A stretch of 64,000 bases of DNA from Dyella_B jejuensis. Its GTDB lineage: Bacteria > Pseudomonadota > Gammaproteobacteria > Xanthomonadales > Rhodanobacteraceae. The notes beneath the pieces were generated by a model, which was not told the origin of the DNA, ran no database searches, and saw nothing but the letters and a program-made list of their open reading frames with translations. Shown here piece after piece: positions 10,063 to 19,300 of the stretch; the first letter of the stretch is position 1, and each line of letters starts with the position of its first letter. The stretch spans positions 158,237 through 222,236 of the forward strand of contig NZ_JADIKJ010000010.1 in the NCBI RefSeq assembly GCF_044904675.1, given 5' to 3'. The position numbers and the translations under genes are program-made.

Positions 10063-10098
10063 GCCAGCGTTCCCCTCAAAGCGGTAAGGAACGCTGGC
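10063..10098 (-). terminator. Hairpin downstream of aqpZ
   Basis: An 11-bp perfect stem (GCCAGCGTTCC paired with GGAACGCTGGC) with a 14-base loop lies 15 bases beyond the aqpZ stop codon in the direction of transcription. No U-run follows, so termination is plausible but not proven by sequence. Confidence 0.5.
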
Positions 10099-10113
10099 GG
10101 GAAACTTGCCAGG

Positions 10114-10854
10114 TCAGGCGTTGCCCAGGCCCGATGGCGCGACGCTCAGGCTGGACTTCGGGACGTCTTCGCCCAACAGGTGGCGGAAGACCAGGCCGCC
10201 TGCCGCGCCTCCGATCAGCGGCACCACCCAGAACATCCATAGCTGCTGGATTGCCCAGGTGCCCTGGAACAGCGCCACGCCCGTGCTGCGTGCCGGATTG
10301 ACGGACGTATTGGTGACCGGGATGCTGATCAGGTGGATCAACGTCAGCGTCAGGCCGATGGCCAGCGGACCGAAACCCGCCGGTGCGCGGCGATCGGTTG
10401 CGCCGTGGATCACGAGCAGGAACATCGCGGTAAGCACGAACTCGCACACCATGCAGGCCTGCAATGAATAGCCGCCCGGCGAATGCTCGCCGTAGCCATT
10501 GGAGGCGAAGCCGCTGGCCGCCGCGTCGAAACCGGGCTTGCCGCTGGCGATGACATAGATCACGGCTGCCGCGCCGATCGCGCCGATCACCTGCGACACG
10601 ATATAGGGCAGCACGTCCTTGCCATCGAAGCGGCCGCCGGCGAACAAGCCAACCGTCACGGCCGGATTGAAATGCGCCCCGGAAATACCTGCACAGGCGT
10701 AGGCCATGGTGACCACGGTAAGGCCGAACGCGAACGCAACGCCAAGGAAGCCGATGCCAAGCCCCGGGAAAGTCGCCGCAAGCACCGCGCTGCCGCAGCC
10801 GCCGAGCACCAGCCAGAAGGTACCGAAAAACTCAGCACACAGTCGTTTGAACAT
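10114..10854 (-). CDS. aqpZ: Aquaporin Z, water channel
   Basis: Inner-membrane water channel of the MIP family, 246 residues, closely collinear with Escherichia coli AqpZ. Both pore NPA motifs are present (ISGAHFNPAVTVG and NTSVNPARSTG), as are the conserved blocks FGTFWLVLGGCGSAVLA and GFASNGYGEHSPGGYS. The pattern fits six membrane helices with two half-helices. The start is set at ATG 10854 (MFKRLCAEFFGTF), which matches the family N-terminus and has a TTGGAG ribosome site; a TTG four codons upstream is in frame but would place the start on that ribosome site. The gene stands alone. Water rather than glycerol selectivity is inferred from similarity to AqpZ. Confidence 0.96.
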   Translation of the reverse strand: MFKRLCAEFFGTFWLVLGGCGSAVLAATFPGLGIGFLGVAFAFGLTVVTMAYACAGISGAHFNPAVTVGLFAGGRFDGKDVLPYIVSQVIGAIGAAAVIYVIASGKPGFDAAASGFASNGYGEHSPGGYSLQACMVCEFVLTAMFLLVIHGATDRRAPAGFGPLAIGLTLTLIHLISIPVTNTSVNPARSTGVALFQGTWAIQQLWMFWVVPLIGGAAGGLVFRHLLGEDVPKSSLSVAPSGLGNA

Positions 10855-11185
10855 GGTCGTCTCCAATCAATGAAATGGTTAGCGGAATACGCGCTACGTA
10901 TTTCCTTCTTGCGACGCCTTGCTGCCCCGGCCACGTCGGCAACCGGTGGCTGCCCGCGTATTACCACGGGGCCTGCGAATGCGGAAGTGTTGAACCCGTC
11001 CCCAGCGGCGTGCGCAGAGCGGGCGATCTTGCTCGATTCACGCCAGGAAAAGGCTCGGACCGGGATGAAATTCGCGCTCGTCTTACCGCTCGCAACAAAT
11101 GGATCGGCGCACCGGGAACCTGTCGCTATCGATGCGCTGCGTCTCGCACCTTCCGACTGGGAAAAAAATCACAGACTGCACGGCC
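10855..11185. other. Intergenic region upstream of aqpZ
   Basis: About 330 bases holding the aqpZ ribosome site and presumably its promoter (minus strand). No gene is recognised. Open frames on the plus strand run through it into the methyltransferase remnant, but their upstream translation is not protein-like. Confidence 0.5.
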
Positions 11186-11660
11186 ATGGACAACGAAGCG
11201 ACATCCTGCACCGCTGGCAGGACGGCAAAGCGTGGGCGCGCACGCCGCGCGGCGAGCGGATCGAAAGCCGGCGACTGTCACCGACCATTATCGATGCCAT
11301 GCTCGATGGACAACCGCGTTTTTTATCCGACCTATGGTGTTGCGATCCGATACGTTGGCCTGCGACTTTGCGTTACTTCGCAAGGAGTCGGTTGAATATC
11401 TGCTCGCCGCGTTGCCGGTGCTGACGGAAGGCGATGGCTGCCTGGTCGTACAGACAATGCCACGTGGTGCGCCGCTGGCGAACAGGTTTATGCGGACGGC
11501 TGGCGGCAGGAGCATGGCTGGAGTTCGGCAGCCATTTCCCGTGCCGGCGCGCTGGTACTTCCAGACCTCGTCCAGTTGGGTGCACTTGTTTGCCGCGTCA
11601 GGCGGGCACCTGCGCGCGACGCGAGCCTTTGCATCCGATCACGGCAAGGCCGCTCGGTGA
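11186..11660 (+). pseudogene. Decayed class I SAM-dependent methyltransferase
   Basis: Pieces of one methyltransferase lie in order on the plus strand but in different frames. First comes RGERIESRRLSPTIIDAML (about 11248-11305), which resembles the GERIRSRR...ILDA segment just before the SAM-binding motif. Then CDFALLRKESVEYLLAALP with CLVVQTM (about 11352-11460), the post-motif region, and PARWYFQTSSSWVHLFAASG (about 11540-11600), the C-terminal W-rich block. Finally REPLHPITARP, again in another frame (about 11617-11650). The glycine-rich SAM motif I is missing, so there has been an internal deletion plus at least two frameshifts. No functional product is expected. Boundaries are approximate, and the identification rests on remembered family patterns. 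Confidence 0.62.
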
Positions 11661-11724
11661 GCTTTGTCCTGCAACGGCCCTGTGCCACCGCGCGACAGGA
11701 AATCATGGGCTGCAAAAATAAATC

Positions 11725-11754
11725 GGGATGCGCCATCTCGCGATGACGCATCCC
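11725..11754 (-). terminator. Intrinsic terminator of the HU-like gene
   Basis: Read on the minus strand, GGGATGCG and CGCATCCC pair, with an inner CATC/GATG extension, and are followed by GATTTATTTTTG. It lies 41 bases after the HU-like stop codon. Confidence 0.75.
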
Positions 11755-11795
11755 GTGGTGTGACAGACCGACGCAGCGACCGGCCTGGACGAAGA

Positions 11796-12167
11796 TCAGA
11801 GCGCCGCGTCTTTGAGCTTCTTCAGCGGGCGAATCTTGACCTTCACGGTGGCCGGCTTGGCGGCGAACCACTGCTCTTCCTTCGTGAACGGGTTGATGCC
11901 CTTGCGCTTCGGCTTGGCCGGAACATTGACGGCGGTGATCTTCAGCAGACCAGGCAAGGTAAACGTGCCGGCGCCCTTCTTATGGATCGAAGCGTGTGCA
12001 GCACCTTCCAGCGCGGAGAGCACCGCGCGCACATCCTTGGATGCAACACCCGTCGAATCGGCCAGGTGAGCAACCAGACCGGACTTGCTCAATGCTTCCT
12101 TGATCGGCTTCGGAGCTGCGGCGGCTTTGGGAGCCGTTTTGCCTTTTGCTGCCTTCGTCTTTGCCAT
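11796..12167 (-). CDS. HU/IHF-family DNA-binding protein with basic Lys/Ala-rich N-terminal tail
   Basis: Nucleoid-associated protein of 123 residues. Residues 1-20 form a lysine- and alanine-rich tail (MAKTKAAKGKTAPKAAAAPK). The HU fold follows: an N-terminal helical part (IKEALSKSGLVAHLADSTG), then the beta-arm region with GTFTLPGLLKI and the RKGINPFTKEEQ segment in place of the usual R-N-P-x-T-G arm tip. A further basic stretch (KVKIRPLKKLKDAAL) closes the protein. Ordinary HU has about 90 residues, so the tail is extra and could add non-specific DNA contacts, as basic tails do in mycobacterial HU (inference). It is a single gene with its own terminator. Confidence 0.9.
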   Translation of the reverse strand: MAKTKAAKGKTAPKAAAAPKPIKEALSKSGLVAHLADSTGVASKDVRAVLSALEGAAHASIHKKGAGTFTLPGLLKITAVNVPAKPKRKGINPFTKEEQWFAAKPATVKVKIRPLKKLKDAAL

Positions 12168-12306
12168 GGACTACCCCATCGTTATTGGATTGTTGAAATG
12201 CCTCTCGGCGAGCAGGAATGTAGGGGAAATTTGCGGCTTCGCCAACTGGCAAATGCAAAAAAACGCATAAAAGATGCGTTCAGCGGTGCCCGGCATCACA
12301 AAGCCC

Positions 12307-13086
12307 CTATGTAGGCAAGCTTTTTGCCAGCATGAAAAGGGCAACCGCCACGATAACCGCCGCGAAAAGGACGGTAAGCGCGCCGCGTTTCCTGGACAAT
12401 TTTTGCGCAGCCAGCATGCCAAGCCAGCCGCCGACGATACCGCCGGCGACGAATTCCCAGGCGATCGACCAGGTCACCAGGCCGGACACGGCATAGTTGA
12501 TCGCCGCGGTAAATCCAAACGCACCCACGCAAAACAATGAGGTGCCCACCGCATCGAGCATGGCCATGCCGCTGGCGAAGACGAGGCCCGGCACGATCAG
12601 GAAGCCGCCGCCGATACCGAAAAAACCCGCCAGTGCGCCGGCGCCCAGGCCCGCAATGCCAAGGCGTGGATACATGTGCCGCCGTGGATAGCCGGTGCCA
12701 TCGTGCCCCCGCCTGCCGCGCAGCATCAGCGCGGCGATTGTCAGCATCAGCAACGCGAACAGCAGCAGCAGACGCCGGCCATCGACCAGCTTGCCCAAGG
12801 TGGAACCCAGGAATGCACCGAGCACGCCGGCCGTGGCAAACATGAAAGCCGCGCGCCAGCGGACGTTCCCTGTCCTGGCATGTGGAATCAGGTTGGCAAG
12901 CGCGTTGGCCGCCACCGCCCATGCACCGGTACCGATCGCGCGATGCGGATCATGCACACCGACCACGTATAGCAATAACGGCACGGCCAGGATCGATCCG
13001 CCTCCGCCAATCAGCGCCAGCGAAAACCCGACGAGCGATCCGCACAGCACAGTCAGCAGGTCATGCGGCAGAGACAAAGCGTGCAC
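12307..13086 (-). CDS. Sulfite exporter TauE/SafE (TSUP) family permease
   Basis: Multi-pass inner-membrane protein of 259 residues with about eight hydrophobic segments in two similar halves, as in the TSUP family. Each half opens with the diagnostic glycine-rich motif: SLALIGGGGSILAVPLLLYV near residue 20 and GALAGFFGIGGGFLIVPGLV near residue 150. TSUP proteins move sulfur-containing or organic anions; the substrate here is unknown. The start is GTG at 13086, which gives a complete first half; the ribosome site is weak. It lies downstream of copB on the same strand, separated by about 130 bases, so co-transcription with the copper genes is possible but not shown. Confidence 0.88.
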   Translation of the reverse strand: MHALSLPHDLLTVLCGSLVGFSLALIGGGGSILAVPLLLYVVGVHDPHRAIGTGAWAVAANALANLIPHARTGNVRWRAAFMFATAGVLGAFLGSTLGKLVDGRRLLLLFALLMLTIAALMLRGRRGHDGTGYPRRHMYPRLGIAGLGAGALAGFFGIGGGFLIVPGLVFASGMAMLDAVGTSLFCVGAFGFTAAINYAVSGLVTWSIAWEFVAGGIVGGWLGMLAAQKLSRKRGALTVLFAAVIVAVALFMLAKSLPT

Positions 13087-13214
13087 CTCGGGTTACGCTG
13101 GAAGGGGCGCCATTAGAACTCAAGTCCCGGCACCGCGTATAAGCCAGCGCTGCCAGCAATACGATGCCAGCGAGTGGGCCGTCGGCATAAAGGCGCGTTT
13201 GTTCATCCGTTTTC

Positions 13215-14003
13215 CTAAAGCCAGAAATGCACGCCGGCAACGATCCGCCGGTCGAAGACAGGCTCCCGGTTTTCCCAGGGAATCTCCATATTCGTGCCGA
13301 AACGTCGCATCCATACCACGCCCAAGTAAGGCGCGAATTGCCGGGTAATGTCATAGCGAAGGCGCAAGCCCAGTTGCGCGTTTGCCGCGTCGCCTCCGAT
13401 GCGTTGCGCGGTGTCTTGCCGGCTGTACCCGTTAGCTTCGAACTCAGGCTGCAACAGCCAGCGCTGGGTGAACCGCAAGCTGTACTGCGCACGTACCCGC
13501 GCGGCAAGCCGGCCCGAGGCACTGAGGTATGCCGTGGCCTCAAGCTCCACCCAGTAAGGAGCCACGCCCGCCACTCCCAGCGCCGCCCAATCCCGGCCTG
13601 AACCCTCGCCAAGATCATGCCGGATACCGAACTGGGTATTCCAGAACGCAGCTACGGAATGATTCCACAGCACTTCCAGATCGCCGCTGTCGATGCGTCC
13701 GCGACTGCCATCGCCCTCGCTGCGCAACCATAGCTTATTGCTGTCGTTGCCGTACCATGCCTCGACATCCCAGCCAGGTCCACGATTATCGTCGCCATTG
13801 GCATATTCCAGTTGATCCACCAGCAGCATGCCGTGGAGCGCGTTGTCGTTCATATCCATGGCCGGGATGGAGGTCATCTCATGCATGGGCGCAAGCATGG
13901 TCGTGTCCGCGGCGTCTTGCGCGGAGACGAGCGTCGGGCCTGCCAGGGCGAGGCAAGCGGCAAGGAGTTTTCGTCCACGATATCTGTCGCCATGCCTGGT
14001 CAT
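13215..14003 (-). CDS. copB: Copper resistance protein B (outer membrane)
   Basis: Copper-tolerance protein of 262 residues predicted to form an outer-membrane beta-barrel. A signal peptide ends near LVSA/QD. A short Met/His-containing segment follows (MLAPMHEMTSIPAMDMNDN), which could bind copper. The barrel region matches the CopB family: LLVDQLEYANGDD, W(D)VEAWYGNDSNKLWLRSEGD, QFGIRHDL, GVAPYWVELEATAYLS and, at the C-terminus, FAPYLGVVWMRRFG ending GVHFWL. It is shorter than many CopB proteins because the Met-rich N-terminal part is brief. Its ATG overlaps the copA stop codon in ATGA (14000-14003), indicating translational coupling to copA. Confidence 0.92.
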   Translation of the reverse strand: MTRHGDRYRGRKLLAACLALAGPTLVSAQDAADTTMLAPMHEMTSIPAMDMNDNALHGMLLVDQLEYANGDDNRGPGWDVEAWYGNDSNKLWLRSEGDGSRGRIDSGDLEVLWNHSVAAFWNTQFGIRHDLGEGSGRDWAALGVAGVAPYWVELEATAYLSASGRLAARVRAQYSLRFTQRWLLQPEFEANGYSRQDTAQRIGGDAANAQLGLRLRYDITRQFAPYLGVVWMRRFGTNMEIPWENREPVFDRRIVAGVHFWL

Positions 14004-15766
14004 GCCACCACCACTTCACGGAACATGCCTGCCTGCATGTGAAAAAGCATGTGGCAGTGATAGGCCCATCGCCCCGGATTATCGGCGCTTACCGCATAGC
14101 GGAGCTGCTGCGCCGGCTGCACGTTGATGGTGTGCTTGCGTACCTGGAACTGTCCTTGCGCATCCTCCAGTTCACTCCACATGCCGTGCAGGTGGATCGG
14201 ATGGTTCATCATGGTGTCGTTCACCAGCACGATGCGGAGCCGCTCGCCGGTGTTGAAACGAATGGGACTGGCCTCGGAAAATTTCACGCCGTCGAATGAC
14301 CACATGTAACGCTCCATGTTGCCGGTCAGGTGCAAAGTGATTTCCCTTTGCGGTTCGCGCGCGTCGAGGGAGCCGCCGAGCGTGCGTAGATCGGCGTAGG
14401 CAAGTACGCGCCGTCCGTTGTCGCGCAAGCCCGCGCCGGGATCGTCCAGGTTCGTGCGGGGATGAGTTACCCGCATGTCCACGCCGGGAGCGGTGGCAGG
14501 CGGCGGGCTGTTTGCGGGCTTAATGTCGCTGGCCGGCATACTGCGCATCGCCATGCCGGGCATGTCGCGCATGGATTCCATGCCTTGCATGTCCTGCGCG
14601 CCATGCGGGCCTGGTGGCATCGCGCCCATCATGTCCTGCGCGCCCAGCCATATGCGCGGCTCAAGCACCGGCACATCCGCCTCCATGCCGTAGCGTGGCG
14701 CCAGCGTTCCGCGCGCGTAACCGCTGCGGTCGATCGATTGCGCAAATACGGTATAGGCGCGCTCCTCTTGCGGCTCGACCAGCACGTCATAGGTTTCGGC
14801 GTTGGCGATACGGAATTCGTCTACCTGAACAGGTTCTACGTCCTGGCCATCGGCGCTGACGATGGTCATCTTCAGGCCCGGAATGCGCACGTCGAAAAGC
14901 GTCATGGCAGAGCCGTTGATGAAGCGCAGACGGATCCGTTCGCCCGGGCGAAACAGTCCCGTCCAATTGCCCGCTGGCGTGTGACCATTTAGCAGGTAGG
15001 TATAGGTGTAAGCCGATACGTCGCTGAGATCGGTGGGATTCATGCGCATGGCGTTCCACATTTTGCGCATCGCAAACGCTTCGCGCAGCCCTTCCCTGCG
15101 GGCATCGCGCATGAAATCGGAGACAGTGGGCAAGTGCGTATCGTAGTAGTCGCTTTGCTGCTTGAGCCGGGCGAAGATATGGGCGGGATCGTCGTCGGAC
15201 CAGTCGTTGAGCATCACCACATAGTCGCGCGCAACGGCATGAAGGTCGGGCTGGATCGGTTCGATGATCAGGGCACCGAACAGTCCGGTCTGCTCCTGAT
15301 AGCCCGAATGAGCGTGGTACCAATAGGTCCCCGCTTGCCGCAATTGAAATTGGTAGACGAAAGTCTCGCCCGGCGCGATGCCGCCAAAGCTGATGCCAGG
15401 GACTCCATCCATCTGGAACGGCAGCACGATGCCATGCCAATGGATCGAAGTGGGAACACGCAGCCGGTTAGTGACGCTCAGTCTCACGTGGCTGCCTTCC
15501 TTCCAGCGCAAGGTTGGACCAGGCAGGCGGCCGTTGACGGTGGTGGCAAGACTACGCCTGCCGGTGTAATTGACCGTGGCCTGGCCGATCTCTAAGGCGA
15601 AATCGGTACCCGAGAGCACACTGGCGCCAAACAGGTCCTGTTGCGGAACAAACGCACCGGCAGGCCGCAACATGCCGAAAGCAGCGGCTGCGCCGCCAAT
15701 AGCCATGCCTTGCACGAAACGTCGACGCGACATATCGGCCGCGGGCGGCAAACGAAACGGATTCAT
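14000..15766 (-). CDS. copA: Copper resistance multicopper oxidase CopA
   Basis: Periplasmic multicopper oxidase of 588 residues that oxidises or sequesters copper. A Tat signal (SRRRFVQGMAIGG) is at the N-terminus. Cupredoxin domain 1 has the copper ligands HWHG and HAHSG; the C-terminal domain has HPIHLHG and the HCHMLFHM cluster, which carries the type 1 and type 2/3 ligands. A Met-rich insert (QDMQGMESMRDMPGMAMRSM, roughly residues 400-420) is typical of CopA/PcoA. ATG 15766 is chosen because GGAG precedes it at good distance and the Tat motif follows within about 12 residues; an in-frame start 12 codons upstream is less likely. It lies between copL and copB and is probably part of one copper-induced operon. 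Confidence 0.96.
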   Translation of the reverse strand: MNPFRLPPAADMSRRRFVQGMAIGGAAAAFGMLRPAGAFVPQQDLFGASVLSGTDFALEIGQATVNYTGRRSLATTVNGRLPGPTLRWKEGSHVRLSVTNRLRVPTSIHWHGIVLPFQMDGVPGISFGGIAPGETFVYQFQLRQAGTYWYHAHSGYQEQTGLFGALIIEPIQPDLHAVARDYVVMLNDWSDDDPAHIFARLKQQSDYYDTHLPTVSDFMRDARREGLREAFAMRKMWNAMRMNPTDLSDVSAYTYTYLLNGHTPAGNWTGLFRPGERIRLRFINGSAMTLFDVRIPGLKMTIVSADGQDVEPVQVDEFRIANAETYDVLVEPQEERAYTVFAQSIDRSGYARGTLAPRYGMEADVPVLEPRIWLGAQDMMGAMPPGPHGAQDMQGMESMRDMPGMAMRSMPASDIKPANSPPPATAPGVDMRVTHPRTNLDDPGAGLRDNGRRVLAYADLRTLGGSLDAREPQREITLHLTGNMERYMWSFDGVKFSEASPIRFNTGERLRIVLVNDTMMNHPIHLHGMWSELEDAQGQFQVRKHTINVQPAQQLRYAVSADNPGRWAYHCHMLFHMQAGMFREVVVA

Positions 15767-15845
15767 GTGATTAACTCCATACGAAACGGGACGCCACCGC
15801 ACATGTCATGCGACACGGGCGGCCAGGCTGGCCTAGCAGACGGAG

Positions 15846-16313
15846 TTATCGGGCCGCGGGAGGCCGCAAGGGAGGGAGCGGTTGAAACATGGGCGCGTCG
15901 GCGCCGCGCATCGGCATGATCATGGCCGCAAGCGCGATAGGACCGAACCATGCAGGAATGGCGGCCGGCAGCACGCTGCCGCACAGGGCATGGCAATGGC
16001 AATGTGCCTGACTGGCCTCGCCGCAACAGTGACCGGCATGACAATGCTCACGAGCAGTGTGCTGTGCAACCATCTTCATGCCCGATGCCATCCCTGCCGC
16101 ATCCTGTACTGAAGCACTGGCGGTCGTCATGGCGGGCTGCGGGAACGAAACAGCGAGCATCAGCCACGCGAGCAGCGCCACCGCCCGCAGGCAATGTGAA
16201 GCGGGACGCGAATGCATGGCAAACAGCAGGGACATGAGGGCAAGCTTATCGCCGCTGTCCGCTACGCTCAATCGTCTGCTTGATGAGCGTGCCCATGGTT
16301 GCAGGCCAAGCAT
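15846..16313 (-). CDS. copL: CopL-like small Cys/His-rich protein of the copper operon
   Basis: Protein of up to 155 residues directly upstream of copA. It has an N-terminal hydrophobic segment (LRAVALLAWLMLAVSF) followed by a His/Cys/Met-rich stretch (REHCHAGHCCGEASQAHCHC) suited to metal binding. In Xanthomonas, the copL gene at this position is needed for copper-induced copAB expression; sequence conservation of CopL is low and the call rests on position and composition. Start codon: ATG 16313 has an AAGGA ribosome site, but ATG 16235, just before the hydrophobic segment, would give a more usual signal peptide. The symbol is therefore tentative. Confidence 0.65.
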   Translation of the reverse strand: MLGLQPWARSSSRRLSVADSGDKLALMSLLFAMHSRPASHCLRAVALLAWLMLAVSFPQPAMTTASASVQDAAGMASGMKMVAQHTAREHCHAGHCCGEASQAHCHCHALCGSVLPAAIPAWFGPIALAAMIMPMRGADAPMFQPLPPLRPPAAR

Positions 16314-16382
16314 GGCTTGTCCTTGTCGCCAGCCCGGTTGATCGTGGAAGGCATCGATATCCAGGCTGCACGAAGAGAGAAA

Positions 16383-19300
16383 TCAGTAAGCTTCCGAATA
16401 GCGCTTCAGCAGTTCCCGCATGGCTGATTCGAGCCTTTCAATACCGGATCTTGCCCTGTCGACGCCGTCGGCCTGGATCCGCTTCTCGAGCGTGGCGCAC
16501 AGGTCGGCGACGGGGTGTTCGCTGAGCATCAGCAACGCACCCTTAAGCGAGTGGATCCGCGAAAGCAATGCTTCCTGATCGCGCGTATCGGCAGCATCGA
16601 GAATCGCATTGAGGTCACGGGTGCCCGACTCGACGAATACACGACAGATTTTTTCCGGGAATTTACCTGCCCAGGCCACTTTGACCGGAGACTCTTGCAG
16701 CAAGTCGCCGCCGCGATTCAAGTAACGAGACATAGCCTCGCCGAGACGTTCGAGCGACAACGGCTTGAGCAGCAATTCGTTGATGCCCGCCTGTTTGCAA
16801 TTCACTTTTTCGCTGGCCAGCGCAGTGGCGGTTACCGCGAGAATGGGAACCGTCACGCCACGCGCGCGCAACTGTTCCGTCAACTCATAGCCATTCATGT
16901 TGGGCATGTTGATGTCAGTGAGTACGATGTCGTAATGCCCATCCCGCCATATGTGCAATGCGCTGATGCCATCTTCGGCCGCCTCCACGGTATAACCCAG
17001 TGTTTCCAACTGCTGCTGGATAAGCTCGCGATTTACCGGATTATCGTCCACCAGCAGCACGCTACCCAGGCTGTCCATGCCATGGGCTTCGTTTTCAAAC
17101 GGATTGTCGGCGCCCAGGTAAGCATCCTGATGAGTGTCGAGAATCGCTGCCTGCAAGGCCATGCTGGAGTAGCAGGAAACCAGGCGAATGCCGTCGCGCC
17201 ATTCGGGCAGCAAGGGGCCGTCAGTGGTCGCCTTTACTACCCGTCTTGCAACGGCGACCAGGCGTGCTTCCTCGTCATCGCTCCAGGCTCGCCATGCGCC
17301 AAAAATGACCATCGCGTCGGCCTGGGCCACCCACTCCCGGTCGAATTCGACCGGCTGGGCCGCCACCACCACTTCAGCCCCCCAGCCCGTCAACAGCGAT
17401 GTAATTTCCATCCGCCACTCCGAAGCGGACGAAAGCAGCGCGATGCGGCATTTGGCCAGTGGCAATACGGGCGCGGCTTGCGCTTGTTCGTCTAATCGGA
17501 CCGGCACTTCGAACGAAAAGACACTACCGACGGCCGGCGTACTTTGCACATCGATCTGTCCGTCCATCAATTCGCTGATCTGTTGGCAAAGCGCCAAACC
17601 GAGCCCGCTCCCGCCAAAGCGGCGCGAGATGCTTGCATCAGCCTGCGAAAATGGCTGGAACACTTGCCTGCGCTGTTCTTGGGTGATGCCGATGCCCGAG
17701 TCGATTACCTCGAAACGCAGCCGCATGGCGCCGCTCGACGCGAATTCGGGCAGTTGCTTGACGCGCAGGATGATGCGACCCGATTCGGTGAATTTCACCG
17801 CGTTGCTCACCAGGTTGTTGAGCACCTGCCGGATGCGGTGAACGTCTGCCACAAAAGCAGCGGGCAGGCCGGACTCCATGCTGTAGTAAAGCTTCAGTCC
17901 CTTGCGCTGCGCCGTCGGCGCATAAAGCAGCGCGGTCTGCTCGATCAGCGGACGGAGTTCGAACGGTATCGGATCAATATCCAGCTGGCCGGCTTCGATG
18001 CGCGAGAAATCCAGCACGTCGCTGATGATGGAGAGCAATGTATCGGCGGACAGGCGGATTCGATCCAGCCGTTCGCGCTGCGAAGGCTCAAGGTGCGAGC
18101 GGCCGAGCAATTCAAGGTGCCCGAGAATGCCGTTGAGTGGCGTGCGGATTTCATGGCTCATGGTCGCGACGAACGAACTTTTCGCCTGACTGGCCGATTC
18201 CGCGGCGAGTTTGGCCTGCTCCGAATCCTGCCGCGCCTGGCGCAGGTTATCCTCGAGCTCGATCCGTGCGGTGACATCGCGCAGTACACAGAAGAGCGCC
18301 TTGCGATCGTGGTAGACGATCGGCATGGCGGCCACCAGCAAATGCCGCACTACCTTTTTTTGCGTGCCGACCAATGCAAGCGCGAATTCGCGGGCCTCGG
18401 GCCGGCCGTCCAATGACTGCGTGGCGGTGGCGTACTCTCGCAGCAACTGCCTGTACAGCGTGGTGTCTGCACTGGCCATGCCGCGTGCGTAGCCGCGTAC
18501 CAGGTCGTTCTGCAGCAATGGCACGCTGTTGGCCGCGGCAATCACGCACAACCCTACCGGCGACGTTTCAATCATGGTTCGATTGAGCGCTTCGCTCTGG
18601 TAGACCTGCTTGGCTCGCGCCAGCACTGGCGCAAAAACGCCGCGATCCTGCCGGATCAACAACAGCCACATTGTGGCCAACAACAATGCCGCCAGTGCGG
18701 TTGCCGTCAGCATGGGCACGTATTCGCCATGCAGGATGTCGCGCCAATCGTATGCACGCACCAGGGCCCATCTCGTACCTGCCACGTGCTCGGCGATGAA
18801 GAAATGCTCGCCCTTGCGAAAATGGGCTACGCCAGCTTCGGGAAGGCGCAATGCCAGCAGCGGATGAACCGCTGCTGCGACTGCCACATTGCTTGCCTGC
18901 GGCCCGGTACCAAAGACCACCTTGCCATCGTCCGTGACAATGACCAAGGTATTCTTCGAAATCTCGCGCAGATGCTGCGCGAAAGGCTCGACCGGCTCAT
19001 AGGCGACGAACACCCCGATGGGTTTGTCCCCATCCATCGCCACCAGGGCTCCCTGGATGGCGGGTTCGCCCGTCAAGGGACTGGTGCCGATGGAGGAAAT
19101 CACTTTCGGCAATCCATCGCCGTAAAACGGCAGGGTCGGATTGCCCTTATGCAGGTCCTTGAGCAAGTGTGGATCGTTGAAATCGATATCCGGCACGGCA
19201 AGCCTGGTAAACAGGCTGGAACGATCCTTATCCTTGGCGATGATGTCCAGGTGATCGGATCTGAGGTCGTTCCCAAACGCGAACAGCACTTCGCTGGGAT

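Noticed and set aside
10483..11424. Plus-strand frame spanning the aqpZ 5' end and beyond
   Set aside because: Its first half is antisense to aqpZ; only the 3' part overlaps the methyltransferase remnant, which is treated as a pseudogene.
13120..13206. Small minus-strand frame (28 codons) after copB with a GGAAAACGG element upstream
   Set aside because: Too short and without similarity; it overlaps another frame, so coding cannot be supported.
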